A DNA stretch of 64,000 bases from Spirosoma rigui. GTDB lineage: Bacteria; Bacteroidota; Bacteroidia; Cytophagales; Spirosomataceae. The stretch lies in the NCBI RefSeq assembly GCF_002067135.1, contig NZ_CP020105.1, forward strand, positions 2,294,001 to 2,358,000, in the 5' to 3' direction. The notes under the pieces were generated by a model. It searched no databases. It was given only the letters and a program-made list of their open reading frames with translations, and was not told the origin of the DNA. Numbering within the stretch: position 1 is the first letter of the stretch; each line of letters opens with the position of its first letter. Positions 51,710-60,787 of the stretch are shown here, piece after piece. Position numbers and translations under genes: made by a program.

Positions 51710-54403
51710 TTACTTCCCTGCCTCCAGCACCGCTACGTTCTCGGTTCGGTACTTGTAGACGTATTCGATGAGGTCTGCTACCAGGCCCGTCCAGCCTGTT
51801 TGGTGGTTTGCACCCAGCCCTGCACCCACATCGCCGTGGAAATATTCGTAGAAGAGGTACAGTCCCTGAAAGTTCGGGTCGTTCTGCAGCTTGGCGTCGA
51901 AGCCATAGGCGGGAATACGCCCGTCGGCCCCACGGCGAAAAATGCTGATGAGCCGCTCGGCTACCAACACCGTCGCTTCTTTTACGCTCATCACCTGGCC
52001 AGAATTGGTGGGATACTCAATTTCAAAATCGTCGCCGTAATACTGGTAGAACTTCAGCAGCGAGTCGATAAGGAGGAAGTTGACGGGGAACCAGATGGGA
52101 CCACGCCAATTGGAGTTACCGCCAAACATGCTCATCTCCGACTCGGCCGCTACGTAGCGGACCTGGAAAATCTCGCTGTTCAGTTCGAATTGATACGGTG
52201 TTTTTTCGTGGTACTTGGATAGCGCCCGGATACCGTAGTCCGATAGAAACTCGGTTTCGTCGAACATCCGTTTCAGAATCATTTTCATCCGGTGGCCGCG
52301 CAGCAGACTCAGCAGGTGCGTTTCGCCCTTGCCCGGCTCGTGCCAGCGCGATACCAGTGAGGCCAGATCGGGCCGGTTAGTAAGCACCCATTCCACCCGC
52401 CGTTTGAAATCGGGCAGCTTCGAGAGCAGGTCCTCGTCCAGAATCTCGACGGCGAAGAGCGGGATAAGCCCTACCATTGACCGGATTTTCAGCAGCCGCG
52501 CGTTCTGGTCCGGGGTGTGCAGTACGTCGTAGTAGAACTGGTCGACTTCGTCCCAGAGGCTGATGTGCTGTTTGCCCAGGTTGTTCATGGCCGACGCGAT
52601 GTGCAGGAAGTGCTCGAAGAACTTGCTGGCCATGTCCTGATAGCTGGGCCGGGTCAGCGAGATTTCGCACGCAATCCGCAGCATATTCAGCGTGTACATA
52701 GCCATCCAGCCTGTGCCGTCGGCCTGTTCAATACGCCCGCCCATGGGCAGCGGCTGGCTACGGTCAAATACCCCGATATTGTCCAGCCCCAGGAATCCAC
52801 CCCCGAAGATGTTATTGCCTTCGACGTCTTTCCGGTTGACCCACCAGGTAAAGTTGAGCAGCAGCTTATGGAAAACCCGCTCCAGGAAACCAACGTCGCC
52901 TACGCCGTTCTGCTCCTTATCGATTTCGTAGACTTTCCACGTTGCCCAAGCGTGAACGGGTGGGTTCACGTCACCAAAATTCCATTCGTACGCGGGAATC
53001 TGGCCGTTGGGGTGCATGTAATACTCGCGCAGAATAACCGCCAGCTGCCGTTTGGCAAAGTTAGGGTCGAGTCGGGCGAGAGTTAGCGTATGGAACGCCA
53101 GATCCCAGGCGGCAAACCATGGGTATTCCCATTTGTCGGGCATACTCAGGATGTTGGCCGTATACATATGACGCCAGCTCTCGTTACGGGCATATACGCG
53201 TCCCTGGAACGGAACCGGCATTTTTGGGTCACCTTTGAGCCACTCGTTGACGTTGTAGTAATAGAACTGTTTGTTCCAGAGCATACCCGCGTAAGCCTGC
53301 CGCTGAATAGCCCGCAGCTCCGGGTCGGTTACGTTCCGCTGGAGGTTATCGTAAAAGGCTTCCGTCTCGTTCAGGCGCTGCTGCCAGATCTCGTCGAAAT
53401 CGGCAAAGGGGCGGGCGGGGTCGGGCTGGGCCAGCAGCGTCTGGTCGCTGAACCGGAGCCGGATGGTGGTGCTGCCCCCCGCCGGTATCTGCCGGGTATA
53501 CTGTGCCGACGCCTTGGTGCCGATCTGGTTGGGATTGATAAAGTTCTTTTTCCCGCCCGACGTAATATAGTTATTGATGCCGTCTTTGGGGTATTTGGCT
53601 ACGTTGGGCCGTCCGTAGAGCCGTTCGGTGTTGGTGTCGTTGTCGCAGAACAGCAGGGCGTCGGCATCTTCGCAGTAGAGCTTGTACTTGCCCAACTGGC
53701 GGTGGTTCACCTCGATCTGGCTTTTGCCGATGCCGTTGAGGATGGGACGGGAGTTGTACTGGTCGTAGCCCCAGGACCAGGTGTTGCGAAACCAGATGGT
53801 GGGCAGCAGCGTCAGCGGGGCCTCCTGCGCCGAACGGTTATGAGCCGTCACCGTTACCAGCCAGTCATTCTGATCGGCTTTGGCATACTCGATGAATATA
53901 TCGAAGTACTCATCCTGTTCAAAAATTCCCGTATCGAGCAGTTCGAATTCCGGCTCCTGCCGACCCCGCCGGGAGGATTCGATCACGAGTCGGTTATAGG
54001 GATATTCCTGCTGCGGGTATTTGTACAGCATTTTCATGTAGGAGTGAGTAGGGGTACTGTCCAAGTAATAGTACAGTTCCTTCACATCCTCACCGTGGTT
54101 TCCCTCGGGTCCTGCCAGGCCGAACAGCCTTTCTTTCAGGATGTTATCTTTATGGTTCCAGAAGGCCAGCGCAAAGCAGATATGACCTTTGTTGTCAGAA
54201 ATGCCGCCAATGCCTTCTTCGCCCCAGCGGTAAGCCCGGGAACGGGCCATGTCGTGGGTAACAAAATTCCAGGCATCGCCATAGGGGCTATAGTCTTCCC
54301 GAACGGTTCCCCAGGCGCGGTCAGACAGGTAAGGTCCCCATTTTTTCCAGCCTTTATTATCGGCCCGTTCATAAATACGTTCGCGTTCAGCTATGGTGGT
54401 CAT
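51710..54403 (-). CDS. GH63-like glucosidase (MGH1-like glycoside hydrolase)
   Basis: 897 residues, cytosolic. N-terminal: WKKWGPYLSDRAWGTVREDY and HDMARSRAYRWGEEGIGGIS. The (alpha/alpha)6 catalytic part has FPWAAWDLA-type sequence PWFAAWDLAFHTLTLARLDP, YEWNFGDVNPPVHAWATWKV, GGFLGLDNIGVFDRSQPLP and FGGNSNWRGPIWFPVNFLLI, which are features of GH63 and mannosylglycerate/glucosylglycerate hydrolases. The substrate cannot be decided; compatible-solute or alpha-glucoside hydrolysis is plausible. Convergent with the serine hydrolase. Confidence 0.85.
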   Translation of the reverse strand: MTTIAERERIYERADNKGWKKWGPYLSDRAWGTVREDYSPYGDAWNFVTHDMARSRAYRWGEEGIGGISDNKGHICFALAFWNHKDNILKERLFGLAGPEGNHGEDVKELYYYLDSTPTHSYMKMLYKYPQQEYPYNRLVIESSRRGRQEPEFELLDTGIFEQDEYFDIFIEYAKADQNDWLVTVTAHNRSAQEAPLTLLPTIWFRNTWSWGYDQYNSRPILNGIGKSQIEVNHRQLGKYKLYCEDADALLFCDNDTNTERLYGRPNVAKYPKDGINNYITSGGKKNFINPNQIGTKASAQYTRQIPAGGSTTIRLRFSDQTLLAQPDPARPFADFDEIWQQRLNETEAFYDNLQRNVTDPELRAIQRQAYAGMLWNKQFYYYNVNEWLKGDPKMPVPFQGRVYARNESWRHMYTANILSMPDKWEYPWFAAWDLAFHTLTLARLDPNFAKRQLAVILREYYMHPNGQIPAYEWNFGDVNPPVHAWATWKVYEIDKEQNGVGDVGFLERVFHKLLLNFTWWVNRKDVEGNNIFGGGFLGLDNIGVFDRSQPLPMGGRIEQADGTGWMAMYTLNMLRIACEISLTRPSYQDMASKFFEHFLHIASAMNNLGKQHISLWDEVDQFYYDVLHTPDQNARLLKIRSMVGLIPLFAVEILDEDLLSKLPDFKRRVEWVLTNRPDLASLVSRWHEPGKGETHLLSLLRGHRMKMILKRMFDETEFLSDYGIRALSKYHEKTPYQFELNSEIFQVRYVAAESEMSMFGGNSNWRGPIWFPVNFLLIDSLLKFYQYYGDDFEIEYPTNSGQVMSVKEATVLVAERLISIFRRGADGRIPAYGFDAKLQNDPNFQGLYLFYEYFHGDVGAGLGANHQTGWTGLVADLIEYVYKYRTENVAVLEAGK

Positions 54404-54453
54404 ACGGTATTCGTCGGGTGGGTGAATTGTGTGTCGTTACAATCAACGTTACT

Positions 54454-54461
54454 CAAAAGTA
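54454..54461 (-). promoter_or_regulatory. Bacteroidetes -7 element of the GH63-like gene
   Basis: TACTTTTG on the minus strand matches TAnnTTTG, 50 nt upstream of the ATG at 54403. No TTG at -33. Confidence 0.35.
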
Positions 54462-54593
54462 AGATGAAACGATAGTTGAGGAATTAAAAAGTTTGCGGAC
54501 GGTTGTGTTTTACGAAGTAACCAGCTGGAAACCAACTATGTTTTGCGGATGGGGCGGATCAGTTTAGAGCAAGTGGTACTTTTCCTGAACCCG

Positions 54594-54623
54594 TTGCGTA
54601 TTTAGGACAACCGATTAACTTTG
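54594..54623 (+). promoter_or_regulatory. complete Bacteroidetes promoter
   Basis: TTG (54594-54596), a 19-nt spacer, then TAACTTTG (54616-54623), an exact TAnnTTTG -7 element. The ATG at 54653 lies 29 nt further, giving a short leader. This is the best promoter in the window. Confidence 0.65.
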
Positions 54624-54652
54624 ATTGTTTCTTTTTGTACTATCCGACAATC

Positions 54653-55435
54653 ATGCGACTTTATTCCTATCACATCTGTGCATCATTGCTCGCTGGGTTA
54701 CTGGCGTGCGCGCCTGCCGAACCGGATGTACAGCCACCGGGAACGTCAAAAGCTACCGGCATCAGTGACGTGTCGCGGGGTGATATTACCGGTTTTGTAA
54801 CGTTGTGCGATGAGTTTGGCGTGACCAAGTCCAAAAGTGACAGTATGATCGTTTCGCTCGAAGGGCTACAAACGGCTTTTCCTGTCCGCACTCGGCCCGA
54901 GGGTCGTTTTGTCATTGCCAATGCTTATGCCGGACGCTACAACCTAAGTTATAACAAGCCTGACTACGGCAACTACAAGCTGATTGGCATTCAGCACAGC
55001 GGCAGTATACAAACGATAGTTCCGTCAGTAACCATTTGGGAGCGGCCTAAAACGGCACCATCGAATCTGGCCGTTACCGTTGATGGTCTTAAGCTGGTCT
55101 TGTCTGGTCTGTCGACGCCCATTCAGCCGGTGGGTACCGTTCCGGAGAAACAACGGCGGATTCGTATCTTCTTCGGTCGTGACGAGAAGGTGAGCCAGCT
55201 CAACTACGTTACAACGCTGGACCAGACAATCATCCCGCCGGGTGGCACGGGCGCTTTTGCCGCCAAACTCCTGGCCGACGATTTGCTGGCCTTCAAACCC
55301 GGCGACCGGGTGTACGCTATTGCTTATGGCATTACAGCCTTCGAAAATGCCTATGACGACCCGGACACCAAACAGAAACTATACACGGGCATCAATCCAG
55401 TCCCGTCAAACGTCGTAAGTTTTGTACTGCCGTAA
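54653..55435 (+). CDS. lipoprotein with carboxypeptidase-regulatory-like domain
   Basis: 260 residues. Signal peptide with lipobox LLACAPAE. Residues about 45-125 (DITGFVTLCDEFGVTKSKSD, MIVSLEGLQTAF, RFVIANAYAGRYNLSYNKPD) have the look of a CarboxypepD-regulatory-like beta-sandwich. The C-terminal half is probably a fibronectin-like sandwich (LAVTVDGLKLVLSGLSTPIQ). No catalytic motif. Probably a surface lipoprotein. It is preceded by a clear promoter and followed by a degenerate intergenic repeat. Confidence 0.68.
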   Translation: MRLYSYHICASLLAGLLACAPAEPDVQPPGTSKATGISDVSRGDITGFVTLCDEFGVTKSKSDSMIVSLEGLQTAFPVRTRPEGRFVIANAYAGRYNLSYNKPDYGNYKLIGIQHSGSIQTIVPSVTIWERPKTAPSNLAVTVDGLKLVLSGLSTPIQPVGTVPEKQRRIRIFFGRDEKVSQLNYVTTLDQTIIPPGGTGAFAAKLLADDLLAFKPGDRVYAIAYGITAFENAYDDPDTKQKLYTGINPVPSNVVSFVLP

Positions 55436-55442
55436 TTGCTCA

Positions 55443-55535
55443 CTCCTGGCCCCCTCCCGAAGGAGGATAGGTGAAAACCATCCGGCAGGCGCTTCCCTTT
55501 TCCTTAGGGAGCGGGGCCGGGGGTGAGGGGGAAAG
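55443..55535. repeat. degenerate intergenic G/C-rich inverted repeat
   Basis: CTGGCCCCCTCCC (from 55445) faces GGGAGCGGGGCCGGGGGTGA (55507-55526), with GAAGGAGG in between. This resembles the widespread Bacteroidota interspersed repeats with CCCCTCC...GGAGGGG...GGGGGTG patterns, here much decayed. It lies between the convergent lipoprotein and serine hydrolase genes. Confidence 0.4.
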
Positions 55536-55539
55536 TCCT

Positions 55540-56715
55540 TTACTTCACCGCGGCCAGTACCCGCTTAATCAGTTCGTTGGGGCTGCCGTTGTGCCAGCGC
55601 CACACAATCACAAGGTCGTGCTCGGGGTCGACCCAAATGGTATTCTGACCAGCCCCCAAGGCGGCATAGCTGCTTGCGGGAGCGTCGGGCCAGGCTTTCT
55701 TGCCCGTTGATCCTTTGCCCGTGTTGAGCCACCACAGGTAGCCATAATCGGGTCCTACGGAGCTGGGGGTTGTGGCCCGTTTCACCCAGTCTGACGAAAC
55801 GATCTGGCGATTTCCCCAACGGCCCTGCCGCAGGAAGAGGTAGCCAAACCGGGCTTCGTCGCGGGCGCTGATCCGCAAACCACCGCCCCAGCGGGTGCCG
55901 CCACTCACCGACGGCATCTTCCTGCCATCGACATCGGCTACGGCATTGGGGTAGGGAATGTACTGCCAGGTGTTCGAGGCTCCAATGGGATCCATGATTT
56001 CGTCGCGCACTACGTCGGGCAGGGGTTTCTTCCACAACCGGAGCAGCGACAGGGCCAGCCGGTTAATCCGCACATCGTTATACTCGTAGTAAGAGCCGGG
56101 TTTCTGAAGGGTGCGGGGTTTGCGCTCGCCTTTACCAAACGCTTCTTTTCCCACGAAGTCGCTGTTCTTACCCCACAGTTCACCTTCCCACTCGCTGGTC
56201 TGCTGAGCGTGGTGCTCCCAGGTGATCGCCTTGTTCTGATCCGATTCGTAGCCACCGTCGTGGATACGTTTAGTCACCGGTTCGTGGATATCCGGAATCA
56301 TACCCCGCTCGATTGTAATGCCCAGTATGGTCGACAGCACACTTTTGGCTACGCTGTAGGTCGGGTCGGCGCGCTGGGTATCGCCCCATTCGGCTACGAT
56401 ATAGCCGTGGCGCAGGATGATGCCGTTGGTAGCCGCCCGACTCGTAGGCATAGGGCCAAGGAGCTTGCCGAAGATTTCTTCCTGTGTCGAAAAATCCGGG
56501 GCCATTTGTGTGGTTTCCTGTGTTTTGGCAAAGGCTACCGCCTGATCGAGCAACGCCGGGTCCATATCGACTTTGGCAGGTGCGACATGAACCCAGTTAT
56601 TCCCTTTGGCCGGAAAGTAGGTTGCTGACTGGGTCGCGGGGCGGTGACAGGCAGACAGACCGGTCAGTATGACGACTGAAAAATGTATGGAAAAGCGTCG
56701 GTAGAAAGACACCAT
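55540..56715 (-). CDS. serine hydrolase, beta-lactamase class C fold, lipoprotein
   Basis: 391 residues with lipobox GLSACHRP. DPTYSVAKSVLSTILGI carries S-x-x-K (SVAKS), YYEYNDVRINRLALSLLRLW has a Y-x-D in place of Y-x-N, and the C-terminal SYAALGAGQNTIWVDPEHDL contains the conserved late strand. Different subgroup from the enzyme at 50253. ATG at 56715 (MVSFYRRFSIHFSVV) is chosen; the frame is open upstream to 56778 but that adds a second hydrophobic leader in the terminator. Confidence 0.87.
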   Translation of the reverse strand: MVSFYRRFSIHFSVVILTGLSACHRPATQSATYFPAKGNNWVHVAPAKVDMDPALLDQAVAFAKTQETTQMAPDFSTQEEIFGKLLGPMPTSRAATNGIILRHGYIVAEWGDTQRADPTYSVAKSVLSTILGITIERGMIPDIHEPVTKRIHDGGYESDQNKAITWEHHAQQTSEWEGELWGKNSDFVGKEAFGKGERKPRTLQKPGSYYEYNDVRINRLALSLLRLWKKPLPDVVRDEIMDPIGASNTWQYIPYPNAVADVDGRKMPSVSGGTRWGGGLRISARDEARFGYLFLRQGRWGNRQIVSSDWVKRATTPSSVGPDYGYLWWLNTGKGSTGKKAWPDAPASSYAALGAGQNTIWVDPEHDLVIVWRWHNGSPNELIKRVLAAVK

Positions 56716-56756
56716 AGTACAGGCTGATTTTAGGAACTGGATGGAGAGAAACAAAA

Positions 56757-56823
56757 GAGCAGGCTGACTGGATTGCACCGGATTTGTAGGGGGTACATTC
56801 GGCGCAATCCAGTCAGCCTGCTC
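56757..56823 (-). terminator. 20-bp perfect inverted repeat after the M28 gene
   Basis: Arms 56757-56776 and 56804-56823 are perfectly complementary; 27-nt loop. It lies 7 bp after the M28 stop and 41 nt before the next start codon on the same strand. No T-run. Confidence 0.7.
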
Positions 56824-56830
56824 AGCAACT

Positions 56831-58348
56831 TTATCGTTCTAACTTGAATCCCTTGTCAATGGTCGGGCGCTGGGCGCGGTTGGCAATGTCCCAGCCGGTC
56901 AGGTACATCCAGCGGGTAATGTTCGTCACCTTGCGGGTGTCAATGCGCTCAGGCTCGTCTTTCGGTGTGTGGTAGTCGGGGTGGAGGAGGCTGGTAAACG
57001 CGATAGCCGGGATGTTGACACGGGCATAGGGGAGGTGGTCCGACCGGAAATACCAACCTTCCGGATGGTCAGGCTTGTCCCAGAGAGTATCAAGCTTAAA
57101 CGTCATTCCCGTCAGCGTATTAGCCGTCAGCGCTGCGTTCACCAGATCGGCCGAGTTGCGGTGGGGAGGCTGCTGGCCCAGAATACAGGCGCTGTCGGGG
57201 GCGTTGCGGCCAATCATTTCGGCATTCAGAACGGCTACGATCGACTCGCGGGGTACGGTAGGCTTGTCGACGTAGTAGCGCGAGCCTAGCAAACCGCGCT
57301 CTTCGGCGCCGTGAAAAACGAACAGCGCCGACCGTTTGGCGGGTTTCTGAACGAACGCCCGGGCCAGGGCCAGCGTAGCCACGCAGCCACTGGCGTTGTC
57401 GTCGGCCCCGTTCCAGATCGAATCGCCCGCTACCGCCTTCCGGACGCCATCGTGATCCTGGTGGGTACTGAAGAGCACATACTCATTTTTGAGCGTTGGA
57501 TCGGTGCCGGGGGCTTTGGCAACAATATTGACGGACGGGTAATTGAAGCTTTCCACGTTGACTACATTCGTGAACTGCTGGCCGGGTTGTTTGATCCACT
57601 CCAGAGCGCTGGCGGGCAGCCAGACGGTGGGAGCCTGCGAAAAAACGCGGGTGTTGGGGCCTCCGGGCAGGTCATAACGACCCCGTTCGAGACCCGTTGT
57701 CCAGCGTTCGAAATACGACTGCGCCTGCTTGTCGGATACCCATACCACGGCAAGGGCACCGGCTTTGATGAGTTCGGCAGCCCGGCGCGTCATGGTACCG
57801 AACAAAAACCGGCGGTAGCTCAGTTCCGGCGGGCCCGTTCCCGAGAAGGCAATGGCAACGGCTTTGCCTTTGATGTCCGCTTTCGCCAGTTCGTCGGGAG
57901 TGCCGGTACCCACAAAGACCAGGGGGGCGTCGACCGAGGCAATGGCGGGGGCCAGCAGAAATGCATCCTGCCCGTGGGTAAGCTGGTGACTGCCGATGCT
58001 GAGTCGGCTCGTTTCGGTAATGCGCGTCCGCTGGATGTGAAAAAACTGGAAGAACGTACCGTCATCGCCCGCAGGCTGCAGGCCAATGGCGCGGAGCTGT
58101 TCGGCGATCCAGACCGACGCTTTCAGCTCATCAAGCGACCCACCTTCGCGCCCCCGGAAATGGTCACCCGCCAGGGCAAACAAGTCGCGTTTGATGTCGC
58201 TTTCCTTGATGGCCGAGATGGCGTTGGCATTTTTAGCCGTGCCGGATTTTGACTGCGCGAATCCGGCAATGGAATTGATAACGAGGAGAGCCAGCAAAAT
58301 GGCCAGACGCGGCACTGGCTGGAGGAACAGGTACTTATGACGAAGCAT
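56831..58348 (-). CDS. M28-family zinc aminopeptidase with PA domain
   Basis: 505 residues with a signal peptide (cleavage near residue 32, GFAQ). A protease-associated domain lies at about 130-240 (APLVFVGTGTPDELAKADIK). The peptidase domain has the ligands STHQDHDGV, NGADDNASGCVATLALARA, FVFHGAEERGLLGSRYY, NAEMIGRN and DYHTPKDEPERIDT. The second ligand Asp, catalytic Glu and late His are all present. Exported exopeptidase. Downstream of the ECF sigma/anti-sigma pair on the same strand. Confidence 0.92.
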   Translation of the reverse strand: MLRHKYLFLQPVPRLAILLALLVINSIAGFAQSKSGTAKNANAISAIKESDIKRDLFALAGDHFRGREGGSLDELKASVWIAEQLRAIGLQPAGDDGTFFQFFHIQRTRITETSRLSIGSHQLTHGQDAFLLAPAIASVDAPLVFVGTGTPDELAKADIKGKAVAIAFSGTGPPELSYRRFLFGTMTRRAAELIKAGALAVVWVSDKQAQSYFERWTTGLERGRYDLPGGPNTRVFSQAPTVWLPASALEWIKQPGQQFTNVVNVESFNYPSVNIVAKAPGTDPTLKNEYVLFSTHQDHDGVRKAVAGDSIWNGADDNASGCVATLALARAFVQKPAKRSALFVFHGAEERGLLGSRYYVDKPTVPRESIVAVLNAEMIGRNAPDSACILGQQPPHRNSADLVNAALTANTLTGMTFKLDTLWDKPDHPEGWYFRSDHLPYARVNIPAIAFTSLLHPDYHTPKDEPERIDTRKVTNITRWMYLTGWDIANRAQRPTIDKGFKLER

Positions 58349-58380
58349 CGGGCGTTTGATCAGAAGGTGATTGCGAAAAG

Positions 58381-58388
58381 CAAATCTA
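58381..58388 (-). promoter_or_regulatory. Bacteroidetes -7 element of the M28 gene
   Basis: TAGATTTG on the minus strand, 32 nt upstream of the ATG at 58348. Matches TAnnTTTG; overlaps the last codons of the anti-sigma gene. Confidence 0.4.
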
Positions 58389-58826
58389 CTTCCAGACGCC
58401 CGATTGATTGATGTGAGCCGCTAAAAAAGGACCATTAAATGACGCTGGTTTGATCAGTGTTGTGGGTGCATTGGTCGGCACTTGTTTTTGATTGTGTTTT
58501 GGCGCGAAAAAGATGAAATATATGGCCATTGCCAACATGAACAGAATGGCGGCCGTAGTGGTAGCAATCCAGAGAGGCCACAGCCGCTTGCGGGTTGCCG
58601 ACTCATGAATGCGCTGGTGAAGGGTGTCGCGCAGGTCGGCCAGCTGCTCGGCGGTGGGGCGGCCTGATGCGTTGATGGCGGTCTGCTGCATGGCTTCGAG
58701 GCCCGCCAGCGCATCGGCGTAGAACGGGTCTTCGAGCAGGATGCGCTCCACACGGTGCTGCGCCGGTCCGCTCAACAGCCCGGCCTGGTAGGCCCGAAGG
58801 TCATCGAAAGTGAGTTGGTGGTTCAT
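58386..58826 (-). CDS. anti-sigma factor-like membrane protein
   Basis: 146 residues: a soluble N-terminus (LTFDDLRAYQAGLLSGPAQH, a form of the anti-sigma N-domain, without a HxxxCxxC zinc site), one transmembrane helix (LWIATTTAAILFMLAMAIYF) and a short periplasmic tail. Its start codon overlaps the sigma-factor stop by 4 bp (58823-58826), so the two are translationally coupled. It should hold the ECF sigma factor at the membrane. Confidence 0.8.
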   Translation of the reverse strand: MNHQLTFDDLRAYQAGLLSGPAQHRVERILLEDPFYADALAGLEAMQQTAINASGRPTAEQLADLRDTLHQRIHESATRKRLWPLWIATTTAAILFMLAMAIYFIFFAPKHNQKQVPTNAPTTLIKPASFNGPFLAAHINQSGVWK

Positions 58827-59419
58827 GGTTGTTTACTCATGCAAAGTTTCAGATTTCGTCGTCCATTTTGCAAATAACTTTTTACTTGTTTCAGGTCATA
58901 GCCTGTTTGATGGGCTACGTCGGTATAACTTTTCTGCTCGAGGTAAAAAAGCGTCAGGCAGGTGCGCTGCTCGGCAGGCAGGGTTTGCAGGCAGGCTTCC
59001 ATGCGGGTCAGGTCTTCTTCCAGCTCGGCCCCGTCAGATACGGCATCGGCCAGCAGCAGGAAGTCGTCCGATTCACCTTCGCCCGCATCCTGCGTCAGCA
59101 GGGTTGCCAGCGGGTGCGCCTGTTTTTTACGGAGTTGCATCAGGCAGTAGTTGCGGGCAACGCTGTGCAGCCAGGACTGAAACTGCTGAACATCGTGTCG
59201 GCGCAAATCAGTCACGAGTTGCTCAAAGAGGTGCATAACGGCATCTTTAGCCTCGTCTTCATCGCGCAGGTAGTTGTAGCATACGGCGTAGACGAGTTCC
59301 ATGTGCCGTTCGTAGAGCTCACCCAGCACGGCCAGATCACCCGTAGCGCGGTAAGTCGCTACGTATTCCGCGTCGGTAGTGGGTTTGGGTCTACGAAACC
59401 GTTTTAAAAACATGCGCAT
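58823..59419 (-). CDS. ECF-family RNA polymerase sigma factor
   Basis: 198 residues. Region 2: LYERHMELVYAVCYNYLRDE, DEAKDAVMHLFEQLVTDL and FQSWLHSVARNYCLMQLRKK. Region 4: LQTLPAEQRTCLTLFYLEQK, SYTDVAHQTGYDLKQVKSYL and QNGRRNLKLC. No region 3. The targets are unknown. ATGs at 59419 and 59413 are both possible starts. Confidence 0.92.
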   Translation of the reverse strand: MRMFLKRFRRPKPTTDAEYVATYRATGDLAVLGELYERHMELVYAVCYNYLRDEDEAKDAVMHLFEQLVTDLRRHDVQQFQSWLHSVARNYCLMQLRKKQAHPLATLLTQDAGEGESDDFLLLADAVSDGAELEEDLTRMEACLQTLPAEQRTCLTLFYLEQKSYTDVAHQTGYDLKQVKSYLQNGRRNLKLCMSKQP

Positions 59420-59553
59420 CGGATTACTTACCTACGTGATGCAATTGCGGATTGAATTCCATAAAATGATCGGACCCGAATGGTGCGGATTATGCAAATT
59501 AACCCTGATTTTTACCACCGGTTCAACCGAAAATCATCTAACCCCGCTATCCT

Positions 59554-60741
59554 GTGTCTACGACCCGCCAGCCTGTCACCGGCCCTTTGCTGGGCCTGCG
59601 CATTCTCGACCTAACCCGGCTGCTGCCCGGACCCCTCGGTACTATGCTGATGGCCGATATGGGGGCCGATGTGATTAAGATCGAAGATCCCGGCGCACCC
59701 GACTACGTTCGGGCTTTTCCCCCTTACGTTAACGGCGAATCGGCAAACTATATGGCCTATAACCGTTCCAAGCGCAGTGTTTTTCTTGCCTATCAAACGC
59801 CGGAAGGCCGTGCGCAGTTTCTGGCGTTAGTGAAAACGGCCGACGTTGTAGTCGAGCAGTTCCGGCCGGGGCACCTGGACCTATTGGGTATGGGCTATGA
59901 AGCTGCCCGCGCCGTCAATCCCCGCATCATCTACGTATCGGTTACGGGTTACGGGCAAACCGGCCCTTATGCCCACCTGGCGGGGCACGACCTCAACTAC
60001 ATAGCATTGGCGGGTGTGCTGGGCTTAACGGGCGAGAGCGGAACCGGTGGGGAGCCGCATCCGCCCGTAGTGCCGGGGGTGCAGCTGGCCGATATTGCCG
60101 GGGGCTCGTACGGCTGCGTGATGGCTACCCTGGCAGCCATTTACGCCCGGGAACGAACGGGCGAGGGGCAGCACGTCGATGTGTCGATGACCGATGCCGT
60201 CATGCCGCTGTTGTCAGTTGCCTACGCCAGTTTTGCGGGGGGGCAGCCGCCGGTACGCGGTGCTATGCCGCTGTCGGGTGGCCTGCCCAACTACGGGGTG
60301 TACCTGTGCCGCGACGGCCGGTATGCCGCGCTTGGTACGCTGGAGCCCAAATTCTGGCAGAAGTTCTGTACGCTTATCGGTAAACCTGACTGGCTGGCTT
60401 TTAGTCAACCCGCCAGTGCCACGCAGCTAACCGACTTCAAGGCCCGGCTGCAAACCGTTTTTCTGGAAAGGAACTGCGATGAATGGACCCGTTTCGGGCT
60501 GGAGAACGACATTCTCATTACGCCCGTTAACACGCTCGCTGACCTCGAAACGGACCCGCATCTGACGGCGCGGCAGATGGTGGTGACGCAGACGCATCCG
60601 GTGGCGGGTCCATTCCGAAGCATCGGGGTTCCGCTGAAATTTTCGGGTACCCCGGCCCGGCCCGCCTGGCCCGCCCCGGCACCGGGAGAGGACACCGACG
60701 ATATACTGGCGCAAACGCTCGGAAACCCGCCCCCGGCGTAA
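59554..60741 (+). CDS. CaiB/BaiF family CoA-transferase
   Basis: 395 residues. LRILDLTRLLPGPLGTMLMA, DVIKIEDPGAPDYVR, VVEQFRPGHLDLLGMGYEAA, PRIIYVSVTGYGQTGP, YAHLAGHDLNYIALAG (catalytic Asp near 143) and QLADIAGGSYGCVMATLAAI are family III CoA-transferase motifs. It moves CoA between organic acids such as 2-hydroxy or branched acids; the substrate is unknown. The start is GTG at 59554, chosen because the family motif begins 13 residues later and no ATG fits. Confidence 0.9.
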   Translation: MSTTRQPVTGPLLGLRILDLTRLLPGPLGTMLMADMGADVIKIEDPGAPDYVRAFPPYVNGESANYMAYNRSKRSVFLAYQTPEGRAQFLALVKTADVVVEQFRPGHLDLLGMGYEAARAVNPRIIYVSVTGYGQTGPYAHLAGHDLNYIALAGVLGLTGESGTGGEPHPPVVPGVQLADIAGGSYGCVMATLAAIYARERTGEGQHVDVSMTDAVMPLLSVAYASFAGGQPPVRGAMPLSGGLPNYGVYLCRDGRYAALGTLEPKFWQKFCTLIGKPDWLAFSQPASATQLTDFKARLQTVFLERNCDEWTRFGLENDILITPVNTLADLETDPHLTARQMVVTQTHPVAGPFRSIGVPLKFSGTPARPAWPAPAPGEDTDDILAQTLGNPPPA

Positions 60742-60787
60742 CTTTCCTGGTCGGTGTTGGTTAAACTGAGGTATATAAACCAACGTT

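Noticed and set aside
53090-54475. 461-residue open frame antisense to the GH63-like gene
   Set aside because: The opposite strand encodes a well-conserved enzyme; no motif in the antisense frame.
57311-58252. 313-residue antisense frame in the M28 gene
   Set aside because: The M28 gene is intact on the other strand.
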